Shown here: in pieces, positions 15,001-30,000 of the stretch
How the letters are laid out: each line of letters starts with the position of its first letter
Numbering within the stretch: the stretch's first letter is position 1
Notes under the pieces: generated by a model
Told to the model about the DNA's origin: nothing
The model's input: only the letters and a program-made list of their open reading frames with translations
Database searches by the model: none
Translations under genes and position numbers: made by a program
From: Stictocephala bisonia
Taxonomy: Eukaryota > Arthropoda > Insecta > Hemiptera > Membracidae
Assembly (NCBI GenBank): GCA_035578905.1
Contig: JAQJVL010000248.1
Span: 666,501-730,500 of the forward strand
Direction: 5' to 3'
Length of the DNA stretch: 64,000 nucleotides

Positions 15001-18000
15001 TTTAAAAATTTGTATATTCGATACAATATATAGTAAGAGGTAATATAAAAGTTGTTTGACATCGGTAAAGTATAATTTTGATTGTAATTAAATTAAAATG
15101 TGATTTATAAATTAGAAGACACTTTCATTTTCATAAGATATGTTTTATTAAAGAATAAAATAATAATTAAATGTTGTACATATGATATTTTTTACCTCCC
15201 CTTGTTTTTTCTTACATCTTCTGTTTCAGCTTGTATCTTCAGTTATTATACAGTTTGAATTCCAACCATCTACACAAATAAAAACCCACTTTTTAAAAAC
15301 CTAGTATTCAATCTATGATCTTATTTCATTTCATTATAACAATTGATAATACCTTCAAAAAAGTTTAATACCTTTCTTGTTTTTGTTTGCTGATTTTATA
15401 AATTTAAATTTTTTAAAGTAACCTTTAGCTGCTTTTTAATTTTTGAAAAATATTAAATCAATCATAACAATTTTAGATAGTTAGTTACTAACTGTATTTT
15501 ATTTGTTGCTTAAAATTAGTTATTTACAAATCACAGTAACAAGTAATTCTTTGCACAAGTTTTATAACAGTAAGCATAGCCTATAGCCTACATAAAATAT
15601 TAAAAATTGTGTGTGCTAAGATCAAGCTCAATATGTGGAGTGATAGCTGATTGTTTTATTTTTGTTTGATAATAAAATCTATAGTTATAGTTAATTTTTG
15701 TGTTACTGACCTCAAAAATCCTCAAGGAAAGGAAGTCTTCCCTTCTCAGATTGGAGCCTGTCAACTACTTTAGACGTTTTGTAAATTTTCAACCTCGATT
15801 TTGATGAAAATCTTGTGAAGTGAAATTTTTCCCCACCAAAATGTTTTATTAGCCCTTCTTTTAACAAATGAGAAGATGAGTGGACAGGGGGTCCATTCCA
15901 AGAAATAAACACTTCATGATAGAGGCTATCATGTTTTATGTTCCTATTGTGCAAATGGTTGCCAATCACCGAACCTAGTGTTTCACACACAGCTTCACTA
16001 CAAGTTTTTAAACAGTTTTCAAGAATGTAAAGAACTTCTTGATGATCTGTGAATATCCTCCTATCTGTGAATAAAGTATTCATAAGTTTCTTTTCCAACT
16101 CAATCCGTTTGATTTTATTTTTTAAATCATTTTCTTCTTGACCTTCTTCTATTTGCAGGCCTACTTTTTGGTCAAAGTGTTGGCACAGTTGTATTTTCAT
16201 ATTTTTTAATTGAGCCAACACCACATCATTTTCAAAATTTTTTCCTCTGTTTTCATTGACCCATGCTACCAGTTTTTTAAGTGATACTGATACATTAGAG
16301 TCAAAATCACCATCCAACAAAGAAGTAGTACTGAAACATGTCTTCATATCTTTCACAATTGCTGGTTCTGTAATTCTAAGTTCAAGCTTTTCAATAAGTA
16401 TTTTTAAAAATGTTGACAGTTTGTCTCTTGAGCCTTTAAAAGCTTCATATTCACTTAGGTCATCTTCTTCATCAAAGCTTTTATCAGCTTGGACTTCTTG
16501 AGAACGGCTAGTTGCTAGCTTGTTATCATTTACTAAAGCACAATCATGAAACAAGTTATGTTTTAGCAGCTTCACTTCCTTTGATAGAGTTGGAAAATGT
16601 TTCGGTGACACAAAACCTTCAATCAGTTCAGTTTTCATATTTTTCAGAACATCTAATGTACCATGAAAGATTTCAAAAACTGTCCAAATGCAAATATTAA
16701 CATTCTGGGAAATGCAACTGAAGTTTGTTAATACTTGTAGAATGTCAGTAATTCCTATTACTTCAAACAAAAAGGAAGGAGAGGTAAATTTTTTCAACTG
16801 ATTAGAAAATTCTTTGGCTTGGGTGTTATTTGACAGTGAAATACTTTCGCATCTTTTTCTGTGAAGATCAGTTAAAAATATTTTGAAATCCTTCAAAAAT
16901 GTTTTATAAACTCTGATTTCACTTTGGACAAATCTTGTGTCTTGATACATTTTAGGATTTAGGGAATCAACATTCAGCTCATCTGCTAAATTAAGTAATT
17001 CTTCATATCCTATACCCCAATTATATTGTTTCATGATTCCACCAATTACTGATACTTGGTCATTGACCCATTTCATTGCAGGTGTTTTTTTCACATCCTT
17101 AACCGCTAACTCAATTCTGTGTGCTATATCCCACATGGGCAAGAAGAATTCATGACTCATATTTGTAGTGCATGAAGTCACTAATTTTTTGTCCACCCCT
17201 ATATCAAAATACTGGCCATCAAATGCCATCCCATTCAGCTGTTCATTACAATTGATTCCTGCTTCATTGAGACTATCCTCAATTTTTTTAGCCAAGTCAT
17301 AACCTTTGTGGGATGTGCGTGCCGCATGGTGAAATATCTAGTAATATGCAAGTCTGAATACCCTCAACTAAGGTAATCAAACAAGTTATTTGAAACGTTC
17401 TGTGGAGTTTGGTGATTTTATCAGCAACCACAGACACTAATGGTAAGTGATTTGTAGCTTGGTTAATTGTTTTAAAAAAGTCAAATATTTTACTTCGGAT
17501 GGTTAGGAACAAGTTAGTTCTGAAACCCCTGTAAAATTCTCTTGAATGATTTAGCTCTCCTATACTAGTGCCATTTAAACTTTGTAGACTCAAACATCGC
17601 TCGAAAAACTTGCCACCCTTGCCTTCCTTGACAGAACTATAAGCTACTCTTGCAACTTTTAAAGCTATTTCACTATGCTCTTTATCAATTAAAGCCTCCT
17701 TTTGTTGTTCTTGTATGCTATACTGCAAACACCATTTGTGAGAATTTGATTTCAAATGGTCAATTATGTGAGTTTTAGAATTTCTGAAAGACATACTTTG
17801 AGAACCTGAATCAAGCCCTTCATCATGGAATGAAAAAAATCCAAAATCCATATTTAGAACTCTTTATAACAGCTACGTCCTTAGGTATACAAAATACATT
17901 CTGCACACAAGGTTTACATCTAAGGGTGGAAGTTTCCCTTCCAAACTCCAAACAAGGCATTAAGTTACAAATTTCATCGACAGACTTAGAAGTTCTAATA

Positions 18001-21000
18001 AGTTTCATTTTGGTTTCAAATTCATCATCTACTACAACATCACTTGGTTCATTTTCGACCTTGACTACTCTTTCATTTAGTTTGCTAAGGTTAACTAACT
18101 GATCAATTTTTTTAATTTAAATTAGTAATTGCATTTCCTATTTCTTTTATTTGGTTGCTTACATCAACATTTTGTGCATCTTTTGGTTCAATTGTATCAG
18201 TCATAGGTTGTTCTGAAGTTACAGCAAAAATCTTTTTGTTTGGAGGCTCTAACAATTCACTATCAATATCAACATTATCTGGTGTACTAGAACAGCTCCC
18301 AAAAACAGACGTGGAATGGGTTGGTTGAGCAGTATCAGTTAGATTACGTTTAAAAAAGGATGATAAATCACCTTGATCTTTAGTTCGTGGTTTCTCGTTC
18401 GGATGCTTCGATGTCGTATGGGCAGTTAATTTGTCACGTCTGCCTTCCCACTCACAAAATGCACAAATCACATCCTTTTTACTCAAAAACGACATTTTAA
18501 CTAAGTAAAAATAACCACTCACTTTTACATTGTACTATGCACAAAGCTTACGCACCTGAGTTCAATTTTCGCGTCGACAGATAAAACTAATCAGCCGACA
18601 GACGACGCATGCGACTGAGCGGCAAGGCAGGGATGTCAGGTGATGCGCGCGCCGCCCCGGCGCGACAGTGGGGTGGGTGTGTCACTGTCAGGCAGTGTCA
18701 GCCAATGTTCCCACTCTATGCGGAATTACACTACTGGCGGTCGAAAATATTTCATTTCACAACGATACCAAAGTTTTGAAATGACATCACGGGCACAATA
18801 AATCTATTATTTAAGTCTTTTACACTTCCGTGTTATCGCCTTTAGCTATAGGCGATAGCTATATATTTTGTATAACTAGGCCTACTATAATTTAGCCCCT
18901 TTAATACAATACCCTACGATATTTCACATGCGTTAATCGTTAGGAAACAATTTTTATTGCCTGCTGGCTGTAAAATGTAAATGCAATTATGTAAATATAT
19001 ATAATAACACTTTTTGCCTTTTAGCCTAGACAGAGATTAAATTTCGATCGTGACTAGACTAGTTATATTGATGAACAACTTTCGTCCTAAAGTTAGTGTT
19101 GCCACTCTAAGTGAAACCGCACTATTTACGGTTAAAAAATACGACCCTTTTCAACCAACATCGAAGCTTTGAAATTACGTCATGGTTACCCTATCGCCCG
19201 TGACGCCGCGTGAGCGCTCTCGCCGCTGCCCAGTGCCCGGTCTCATAACGCCAATGGAAACACGACTCACACATTAGTTTGAGGTTATGATGATAATGAA
19301 ATTTCTATGCACTCTCTCTATCAAATAATAATATGTTGGAAATGTTACATTTCACCAAAAACCATTTGAAATAAAAATTAAATTATTTTAAGCAGATTAA
19401 AAAAAAGAATTACAAGTGCCTGGATTTCCCCAGACCCTCAATGATTTCCCCCGAACATTGTTCGGGCGTTCGGACATATTCTGCACCCCTGAGTCGCAAC
19501 GTTCTCTGCAGCAATTGTAGTGACTCGAAGGATGTTTATCACGATCGCCAACTTTCTTTGACGCTGCTTTACAATACAATATGAAAGATATATATGTTCC
19601 CCTTCCCCTACTTGCGAGAAATGGACTTTTCCAGCCAGCCATACTGAACATAAATAAACAACATTGCCAATTCAGATCTTCATTTTCAGGCACATTATTA
19701 AATTATGAGAGAGGGTAACTAGTCAATATAGCGCCTGCAATTTGTGAAATGCAAAATCAGAACATTCATGTACGACATTTGCGTTTCAAAATTGAAAAGT
19801 GTTTCCGATTAATTATAATTTTATCTTATAAATAAAATTGTTATTGTTATCTACTTGCCGAACCGGATGACACGGACTGCCGGATAAAGCGAGGCCGAAT
19901 AATCGAGGTTGTACTGTACTTCAGAGAATATGAGATAATATATTATACAACTAAATTTAGCATTATATTTTTTAAGTTAGATATTACTTTCATTTTTTTT
20001 AGAAGTAATGAGACTTTTTACCTTTAAAAACGTAAAAATGTGTACTTTTCATGTCGCCACTTGTGGCGCAGTGGTGCAATCCAGCTACTTAGAGACAAAT
20101 TGTTGTGGAGATTGTAAGTGATAGATTGCATTTTTTTTTTTTTATTCATAAGACACCGATCGTCAAGATATGGGCGAATATGGATTTCGAATGAGTGTGA
20201 TGAGTGTAGATGAGCGAATATAGTCATTGTTACAAACTAAGGCTGACTATTCCTTAGAAAGTGTCATTAATTAATAGCCCAATGACAAATGAACAGCCGG
20301 TGGTTATCAGCTGATCCTTCTCAAAATGTATTATGACTGATTGGGATCGAACTGAGAACCTTTAGCTTATGAAGCTGGGATTGAACCAACTACGCTACCG
20401 ACCAATTATAACCAACACTGGCATGTTCGGTCCTCTAAACCCTGCCAGTGTTCATTTTGTGTTTCTATTATGTTAGGCCATTTTTGCCACATGTGTAAGC
20501 ATAAATTAAAAAAACTCATATAAAATATTGAAAATATTATAACATAATATGTATAATTTTATTTGTACAATCATACAGAACTTGGACATGCAAAAGATGA
20601 GTGTATTTATTTATTTTGAAACTTTTTTAAGAACAAGACAAGATAAAAAAAAATATTTTTTCAAAACATATTTACAAGTCCACCTTTTCCTATAGGTAGT
20701 TTTTCTTTGTATTAACTAGATCAAGGTGTAAAATCTTAACCTTGGTCTAGAGCATAAGACTGTTCTGTGAGAGTTCTCCTTAGACGCAACGAATGATTGC
20801 TTGATGTGAGAGCTGCTTTGAATACTCAAACTGTTACATACAAGAGCATTTGATGATACCATCACTTTAAACCCTGCCCATATGTCCTCCACAATAGCAC
20901 AATTCCTGTTTTTTCACATATTTCCTTAAATTTGGTACTGTGATACATTTCATTTCTACATTTTCACAACCTTCCACATTTAACAATAATATCATTTTCT

Positions 21001-24000
21001 ATGCATTTTCCTTCCTCTTTTCCAGTTTTGTAATGTCTTGTGTCAAGCAATAAAACACTGGTGATTTTATTGGTCTCTAAATATACTCTTCTTTATAATG
21101 AATAAATGTGTCATACTATCGTTGTGGAAATAAATATTCTGGTTTTTTTAAGGTATTGGGATCCACCAGGATAATCCTGAATTGCTAGTCACATGCTCGA
21201 CTGACCAATCTGTCAAATCATGGAATTTTACAAAGAAGGACCCCGTCCTGGTGAACACCAAATACACCAAGCAAGGACTACAATGTCTGCAAATGTGCCC
21301 AGAAAATCCCAATATATTTTGTGTGGGTGGGGATGGTAAACAAAATAACTTCAGTGTATACAACTTGCTAACAGGTATGTATTACATGTTATGTTATGTC
21401 TTTATACTTGTGGAAGTGATCTAGTCAAGCACATCATACAACTAACTGTCATTGATGACTAAATAAAATATATTTTACAAGGTTGTTGTACACAATAACA
21501 ATCAAATTAATTACCATATTATTACCATATACTTTAAAATAAAAACTACTAGTTTAGTTTACAGTATATCTAGTAGTACTTTGTTGCACAATGTCAAGTG
21601 ATGAGGACAATTCTTATAGGCTATACTTATGTTTTAAATAATTTTTAGATACTAATGAGTGAATAAAATGAAATAGGATTCAGCCAGTAAAAATAATGTC
21701 ATACTTCTTACAGCTTAGGCTTAATTGGCCAATTTCATAACTAGAATCTATATTTTCTGGTAATATACACCCCATACAAGATAACCAGAAGTTTTGCCCA
21801 TGCTATGATGTGGCATCCTTAATAGTATTTTGTTTTTTAATTGTTAATACAATTAATCCGAGTCCCGATCAACCGAGCCTCTGGGTTAACTGAGCTAGTT
21901 ATCAGAAGATGGAAATAAACATAAAGTTACTAATAAAAGGACAAGTAAAGCACCACACATCATATAATCGTTTGACAAGCAATCAGTGTCTCTATTGACT
22001 GTTGGTGCTAGGTTAAGGCGCTGCAGGGCCTTCAAGTGACGTATTTATGACACTGTACCCTTCTACAAATTCTAGGAATAATTTTCTCACCCAAATGCAT
22101 TCACTAATGACTCATCACCACCTGACATCATCGGCTTAGTCGACTCTGCACTTGCACTAAATGTGGTTGTTTTAGTGCTTTGACTTTTATTTATGATTAG
22201 GTAATGTAATCTTATTTCAGTCTGATTTGAATATTAATTTAATTGTGTTTTTAACATTTTTTCTTTGATATCGTGACCTTGACAGCGCCTAATTGGTTAT
22301 ATTAATTTAAGCCTGTTGACATTTTTATATTTAGTAGAAGTTCATTTTGTTGTAACCCCATTCTAGGATCTAAGTTAAAATGTAGATAATTATTAAAGTA
22401 TATAAGTTTATTAGTTTAAGAACGTAGTTTTATAACATGTTTGTGTAGATGTAATTTAGTTTTTAGCACTTGAAAAAGGTTTGGGTTTTACCAAATCGAA
22501 ACGTCGTAATTGGTAATTTTCACATAGTAATGATGGCAAATGTCCAACTACCTTTGTCTTCCTCAACATAAAAACGTTGAACCATATTTCAACTCTGATG
22601 AAAGTTTTTTGGTTAGATGTAAATTCTCTTATTTTTAAGCATTTTTTATTCTCTATCTCAACCTGTTACCTTTAAAATTGAGCTTTATTTTATGAAAACT
22701 TTATTCCAACTGAAAACGATACACATAAACAGTTATGGTCAAATTTAAGTTCTGCTGAAAATTTCATTCTCAGGAGTTAAATTTTCTACAATTTAGGCAT
22801 TTTTACTTTGATCCCGTCCCAAGCCAGTATAATGGAAAAAATTAGCCAAGAACACTCTCTTTCTTTCAATAAATAGCTGCCATTCTGAATTAGAAGTAAA
22901 TTTATAAAACGTTATGCATTGCTAGAAATAACTTTCATCTCAAATTTCATGATGCTCAGTCAGCGTGTTCTGTAGTTGTTTCACAAACAAATACACAGAT
23001 GTAGTGCCAAATAATCATTTAAAGTAGTAAATGCTTCGCTCAATCATTAAAGTTGGTTATAGGAAAGAATATACCTATATTACGCATAGTATATTGATTG
23101 ATTCTTCATGCTGAAAAAATAATCGAAATTGCATAATGTTTATTTAATATATATAGTATATCCTTTTATATATTGTGTTTTTACTTCTCCTGTAAAAAAG
23201 AAGAGTAAAAAGACATTTGGTAGTCCCTTTGTATAAGGCTTATCCTATTACTTTTTGATAAGCTCTCGTGCATAAACGTAGGACCTGCCAACAATTGAAG
23301 AGAAAATTCATCATATTGATAGATTTAAACTAGGTGACTATATCACTGTTAAATTTGAATAAGTGTAATAGTATGTTCGGATTGACCCACCCATACATGT
23401 ACAGTGATATAGACCCACTCGCCCTCCCATACACGTACAGTGATATAGACCCACTCACCCTCCCATACACGTACAGTGATAAAGACCCACCCGCCCTCCC
23501 ATACACGTACAGTGATATAGACCCACCCGCCCTCCCATACACGTACAGCGCCCTCCATACACGTACAGTGATATTGACCCACCCGCCCTCCCATACATGT
23601 ACAGTAACATAGACCCACTCGCCCTCCCATACACGTACAGTGATATAGACCCACTCGCCCTCCCATACATGTACAGTGATATAGACCCACTCGCCCTCCC
23701 ATACACGTACAGTAATATAGACCCACTCGCCCTCCCATACACGTACAGTGATATTGACCCACCCGCCCTCCCATACACGTACAGTAATATAGACCCACTC
23801 GCCCTCCCATACACGTACAGTGATATAGACCCACTCGCCCTCCCACACATGTACAGTAGTGATATAGACCCACTCGCCCTCCCATACACGTACAGTGATA
23901 TTGACCCACTCGCCCTCCCATACACGTACAGTGATAATGACTCACCCACCCACCCATACACGTACAGTGAGGTAAAATAGGTGACTATTTTACACACACA

Positions 24001-27000
24001 TCTAATTTTTTTTTTATTTTCTTAAATACTATGCACTAATTCAATGTAATCGTTTATTAATAGTTTTATGTTTTTTCAAAATATTATTCATTCTTTCTTT
24101 ATTGCAATATTTCATTTGCAATGAAGCATCTTTGGATATACAACCCTTAGTTGGCAGAATAACTACCAACTTATATATGGGCAGTTTCATCTAGACAGCA
24201 GTTTAAAACTGTTTACAGATGGTCTTATTGATTTTGACGACTCTTTCATTATTAATGAACCTTCTTTCTGTTAGGTATTTCTTAATTGTAGGGAAAACGT
24301 ATAAAGGTGGGATATAGTAGAAATTCTTAAAGTTTTAAAACTCATCATTTGCAACTTGTGACCTCTTGTGGCTTATGATGGTAAAGAGCTGTCTGTATAT
24401 CCTTGTTGGTCCTTTTTGTCTGTTATGCTGCAACATTGTATTCACACAGTCACATGTCTCATCGAAAAATCTTTTGTAAGATTAGTTTGAACACATTTAT
24501 ATAAGACATCTTAACATATGGACAAGATATGGAAAACCTACACAAAGTAAACCCGTCTGGGACAAGAGTTGATCTTCAACAATCTCCTTGACCTTTCTGA
24601 GTATATATTTATGCCATCAAAACATAACAGTTTGTCACATTACTATCTCACCATAAGTTTCTTGACTTTTTCACCAGAAATCATAGGTTCCTTATCTTAA
24701 TTCATAGGCTTAAGTGGTCGGTGTCTCTACTAAAAATTAAGCTTCCAGTAAAGACTACGTTAAGGTGTTATTTTCAATATTTACATCATCAAATGTTATG
24801 CCATACTGGCCCATGGCGTTACATTTTGAAGGCATGGGAATCAAGATTGCTCAGATTAAAACAAGATAGACACCAAAGATCACATGATTGGAGGGGTGTC
24901 GTCATGTTGGTTTCAAGGTGGGTCACAGTGGTCACGATTCTTGCCTATATAGCTGAGAAATTGTATTACCATCTTAGTCCCAGACTAATCAGTGAGGATG
25001 TCACAGCTAAGTTTTGGCCAAATGTTACTTCCGTGACACTGTCGTTACCAGCAGCTCTAGTTCTTGGTAATAGGTTCCTTACATTTGTTCTAAATTGTAT
25101 TCCAAAATTAATTGAGTTGCTCTAATCATATAATTTGTTTACAACCAGTTCCATGTTAGCTGTTAAGAAACAAAATAATATTGCGAAAATGTTTGGAAAA
25201 GGATTTTGCAGTTTTTGTATTTTGTATGAACATTTTTATAAATATTTGTCTTTGCACGCTTTGATCAATCCTCATTATTTATAAAATTGATATTGTTATT
25301 GGCAATTGCATGTTTAGTTAGTAGCATTTTAAAGCTAAGCAGTTTTATTTCATTTGTTCTAAATTTGTTTAAAAACATATGAATACTTTTCAGACATGCA
25401 GGAAGAAAAGTGTCACCATTATACATCGGCAATGGAAGTCAGCGAATATGATCAGGAATAAGGTTACCTGGATATTCTTCCAAATTACTGTTATATTAAA
25501 TTCTTGTAATAAAAAAAACTTTTTTACTTCTTTCTATTTGATATATGATTCATATACTCCTTTTGTTTTTCATATAATAAGCTAGTCTTCACTCAGTTGG
25601 TGGTCTTGCCTCCAACTCCTAACCTCTCTTCTCCCCCATTTTTCTTTTCCCTATATTTGTAGATTTAACCTCAGCACAACATGGTCTGGAGAGAAGGTCT
25701 TTTAATAAAGTTTTATAGTTTCCTTCCTTGCACTTTTAATTTGTGGCTCTTAAATTCAATGATAAGTAGTAACAGACTGAAAAAAGTAAATAATCCCCTC
25801 CCCTTTGGTGCTTGCCAATATCTAATATGCTAGAGGCATGTTATACGAATTGCTCCATGAAACAGTCCCTGTATGTTACATTCATGAAGCAGGTTCACAT
25901 TTGGCCGTTAGTTTGGTTTTCATCTAAGCCAGATTAAGTTTAAGTTTCAATTTATATTATGTTTCATTTAATTATATTTTGTGTTTTTTTTATGGTGGAA
26001 TAACTGCCTTAGATAGAGATTTTAGATAAGGAAGGAAAGGCTTTAAACAAGTGGCTTTTGTATGTAATTAAATTCACGCTAATATAATCAATTACTGAAT
26101 AATAAAGGAGATTTATTCACATTGAAGATTCCAATAATGTTTGATGAGTGCTTTAGAAGATAAATATTAATTGAACAAGAAACAAAATAAATTTATATAT
26201 ATCTACATTTTAAAGACGAGAGAAAGACAAAGCGTAATAAATCAATTACATGTATAATGCAGAATTAGGAATTATTTGGGTGTGCTCTCAAATTGTTGTC
26301 ATATTAATATAAATATATTCCTAACATGACAACAAGATTGAACAATGTAGCAGACTGGTGATAAAAGATGTAATATTTGTGTTAAGAGAAGAACACATGG
26401 AAAATACTTTTATAAGTGGTAAAGCTAAATAAACAAATATAATATTTGGCTCAATATAATCCTAAAAAGAGTAGGCCTCTTGCTAGCTTAGTGGTTAGCA
26501 CTTCTGCTTCACATGCAGTTCGTCACTGGTAAATCCCGGGACGTTCACTAAAAATTTGCTTGATGGGTTTGGACCGCCAACGTTTGTATAATAAGATAAA
26601 AATTCCACTGGTATGACTGAAAAAAAAAAAAAAAAAAAAAAAAAAAATGCAAGCCCTTTGGGCCTTGAAGCATGATACCAAGTTGTTACCTAAATGTAGC
26701 AAGGGTCTCTTGCTAGCTTAGTGGTTAGCACTCATATGCAGAGGGTCACGGGTTCAAATCCTGTTAGGTCCACTAAAATTTGCTTTATGGGTTTGAACTG
26801 TTGTCCCATAACAACGTTTGTAGAATAAGTTCAAATTGTAGATAGAAAAAAAAAAAAATAGTGATGGAAAAACCAATGCGCTTTGTGTCTTATACTTTGT
26901 CCAAATGTGAGCAAACAGTTATGCAACTATTGAATATGGAGCAATAGTATTAAGTCTAAACAAACTCCAGTTATATTTTTTCCTGGCCTTATTTTGCAAA

Positions 27001-30000
27001 CATATACATCTTTGTCAATCATACTACATTCTTAAAAATCCATACTGACTGTCAGCAATATGTATAAAGAGATGGGCATAGAGCTTAAATTATACAGTTG
27101 AATTTTGTTAAAGAAAAGATTTAGCCCACACTAAATTTTTTGTGAAAGCTACCTATGTCTGACACCGATGACCCAGTCTGTAGTGAAAATAATTTAATTT
27201 CTTATGAGATGTAAGCTCTTAACTTTGTACAAGATTGCTGCTAAACACAAAAAGATGTCTCGGTTACTGAAGTTTTATATTTAGTTTGTTTAGGGTTGGC
27301 CTAATTACATGAGTAAAGAACTATAATCTTAATTCAAACCGAATGTAGAAACGAACTATCTATTGATCAAGGATGCCTTTTTATGGGCAAGTAGGGTAAT
27401 AATTCTGAGTACATTAAGACAGGAAGTTTTCTTTTACGTGAAGTGAAGATCATGCCATGTAAAAGAACCCACCACTGATCGTCTATGGGAAGATCATGCC
27501 ATGTAAAAGAACCCACCACTGATCGTCTATGGGCAGACGGGTGGGTCAATACCACTGTATGTGTATGGGTGGGCGTGTGGGTCAGTACCACTGTATGTGT
27601 ATGGGTGGGCGTGTGGGTCAGTACCACTGTGTGTGTATGGGTTGGCGTGTGGGTCAGTACCACTGTATGTGTATGGGTGGGCGTGTGGGTCAGTACCACT
27701 GTGTGTGTATGTGTTGGCGTGTGGGTCAGTCCCACTGTATGTGTATGGGTGGGCGTGTGGGTCAGTACCACTGTATGTGTATGGGTGGGTGGGTGGGTTA
27801 TGCTTGGTGGCCAAAGCTAAATAATGTGATATATGTTTAGATCAATACTGTTATCAGTTATGTGTACCTCAAAATGTTTTTAACACATTCAATCCTAGTG
27901 GGTGTAAAGTCGGCCACACTGTCCGACCGCTAGTGACTGCGTGGCCGTCTAGTCGGTCAAGCGGTTGTTCCCGGTGGTGGCTGATTGCCGTCTAGTCGGC
28001 TATACTGCCTCACTCACATTATTAAATCAATCTTCGCCCAGCCTTTGCCAGGTTCTATTGCTAGTAGGTCCCGCACTTCTGCAGTATCTTACGAGTAGGA
28101 CGAGGTTTGCAGTTTCCGGTTATTTTTTGAGTTTCTATTATTGTTTTTAGAGAAATTATGTATAAAATTAAGCAAAAAATATGTAGAATGTACTGCAAAG
28201 AAGGAAAAATTAAATATTCTGACTGACCTGAATTGTGTTATGAAGCATGTTTGAAAAATTTATCTCAGAATAGACTAATTGTGAAAATGTTAGAAATGGA
28301 CCTGATAATATTAGTTTTAATCTTTTTCACTTGTTTTCCTTAATCCCTTATATTACTAACTAGATAATTACAAAGTAAAGTGGTGTAAAAAATCTTGGAC
28401 GTTAATTTTTTGGCAAAGTCGTTCACCAGGGTCTGATGACTGACTAGACGGCCATACATAAAAATTAAATTTTTTGAGTCTTCCACGCATACAGTTTACT
28501 TGTGACAGTCATTGTGTAGTAAATTGACACTACACAAATACAAAAGTGAGTTTTTGAAAAAAAATTTCAGTCAGTGGGGTAAGTTTTAAATTTATATATG
28601 CAGCCACACTCAGTGAAAATGAAAATACTTGGCACTGAATGTGTTAAGGTAACGATTTAAACGTGTGTGAATATTTAAACGTATATTTTTCAAAGAAAGA
28701 TGGTTAACATTTTCTCCTAGTTATTCTAAATATACTAAAATGTTTACTATGGATAATACTAATACTAACAGTATAAAATGCTAATAAAGAAAATTGTTTT
28801 CATGTTCCCAAGAAAATTGTATCAGAAAATGGCCCACCTTATAATAGTCTTGATTTTAAAAATTTAGGGAAGTTGATTCATTTGCCTCCGTAACATCTGT
28901 CTTTGAATGGTACGATTGAACGATCTGTTCAGACATTTGTTTGTTAGCTTAATATAAGGTTGCAATATAAAATTGATAAAATTTGTCTAGCTTATTGAAT
29001 ACACTCTCATTCCTTAACAGAAGTGTCCTTTTATAAAATCTGATCAGTGGTGATGCCACTGTATTTAAAGTGTTGTTCCAGCAACTATTCTTTGCCGGCT
29101 GTTAAATTTTGTTTACTGATGGTCTTGAGGTCATTTGGAGGAAGTATGTGAATCTAACTGTTATGTAGTTTCTTCTTTAGATGTATGTAATAGTTTACAC
29201 TATATAACATTTTTAAAAAACAACTCAGTTTTATAAATGCACACTTAGAACAAGACTTTCCGGTAAGAAAAAAAATTTTGCTGACCATCTTAGACAGAAT
29301 AAATTAAGCTACAAAACTTTTTAATCACAATTGTAAGACACCAAGTATGTTTTTCCTCTCAGCTTCCGCCAATCCTTTCTGCCAGAGTGGGGGTGGCTTG
29401 TAGGAAGAACAACTATCTTCTAGGCAGTCGCAACTAAGTTGTAAACTGGCCTTCACACTTTGAGATTTGTATCGAGACAGGTCTCATGAGACATGTATTT
29501 TGTCAAATGGCCAACTCTTGTTGAAACCTGTATCCCGGCGAAAACCATCTCAGAGACGTGATCTCACAAAATCTGCAGCCCATGGGATCGGTACAAGACT
29601 AGAACATCACTAAATACGGTGAGATTTTTCGTTGAGGTCTGGTTAATGAGACTTGTCTCGATGTGCCTTCTCAGGACTGATACGTCAAGCCATACAGTCT
29701 TTTATTCACTTTGAAGAGTATATACTGTATATCCATTTATTTTAGAGTCAGCAATCCGTATATTTCATTTTACTACAATTAATTAATATTATTATATCAT
29801 TAATTCAGTTTTTTGTAATAAACACTGTTTTTCATTATTTAAAAATGCTTAATTCATTAAACAACAGAACTTTAGATTTACTTCATAGCATTGGCATTTG
29901 CACAACAATACGGTATATGTAAAATGCAGTTTTGTGCTTGGAGACGGTTGGTTCGCATTGCAAGTGAAGAGAGAGGAAATTAAGTTATTTCCTGTTAAAA

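Larger units (their letters stand above)
14683..19916. mobile_element. Pogo-type non-autonomous element, split by a nested hAT insertion
   Basis: The left end TACAACCTCGGTTATCCGGC and the inverted right end (complement TACAACCTCGATTATTCGGC) form terminal inverted repeats of pogo/Tigger style, with TA at each side. Without the nested insertion only about 580 bp remain, at 14683-14844 and 19492-19916. No transposase of its own is seen. Exact outer ends are uncertain by a few bases. Confidence 0.8.

Noticed and set aside
23330..23997. Several long overlapping open frames on both strands (up to about 200 codons)
   Set aside because: They are translations of a 36-bp tandem repeat whose length is a multiple of three, so frames stay open by arithmetic. 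The same holds for open frames at 27367-27840, 41921-42260 and 42831-43479.
24721..25125. 134-codon open frame as a host gene
   Set aside because: No motif, no homology that I recognise, and no splice or start context; it lies in a PWP1 intron.
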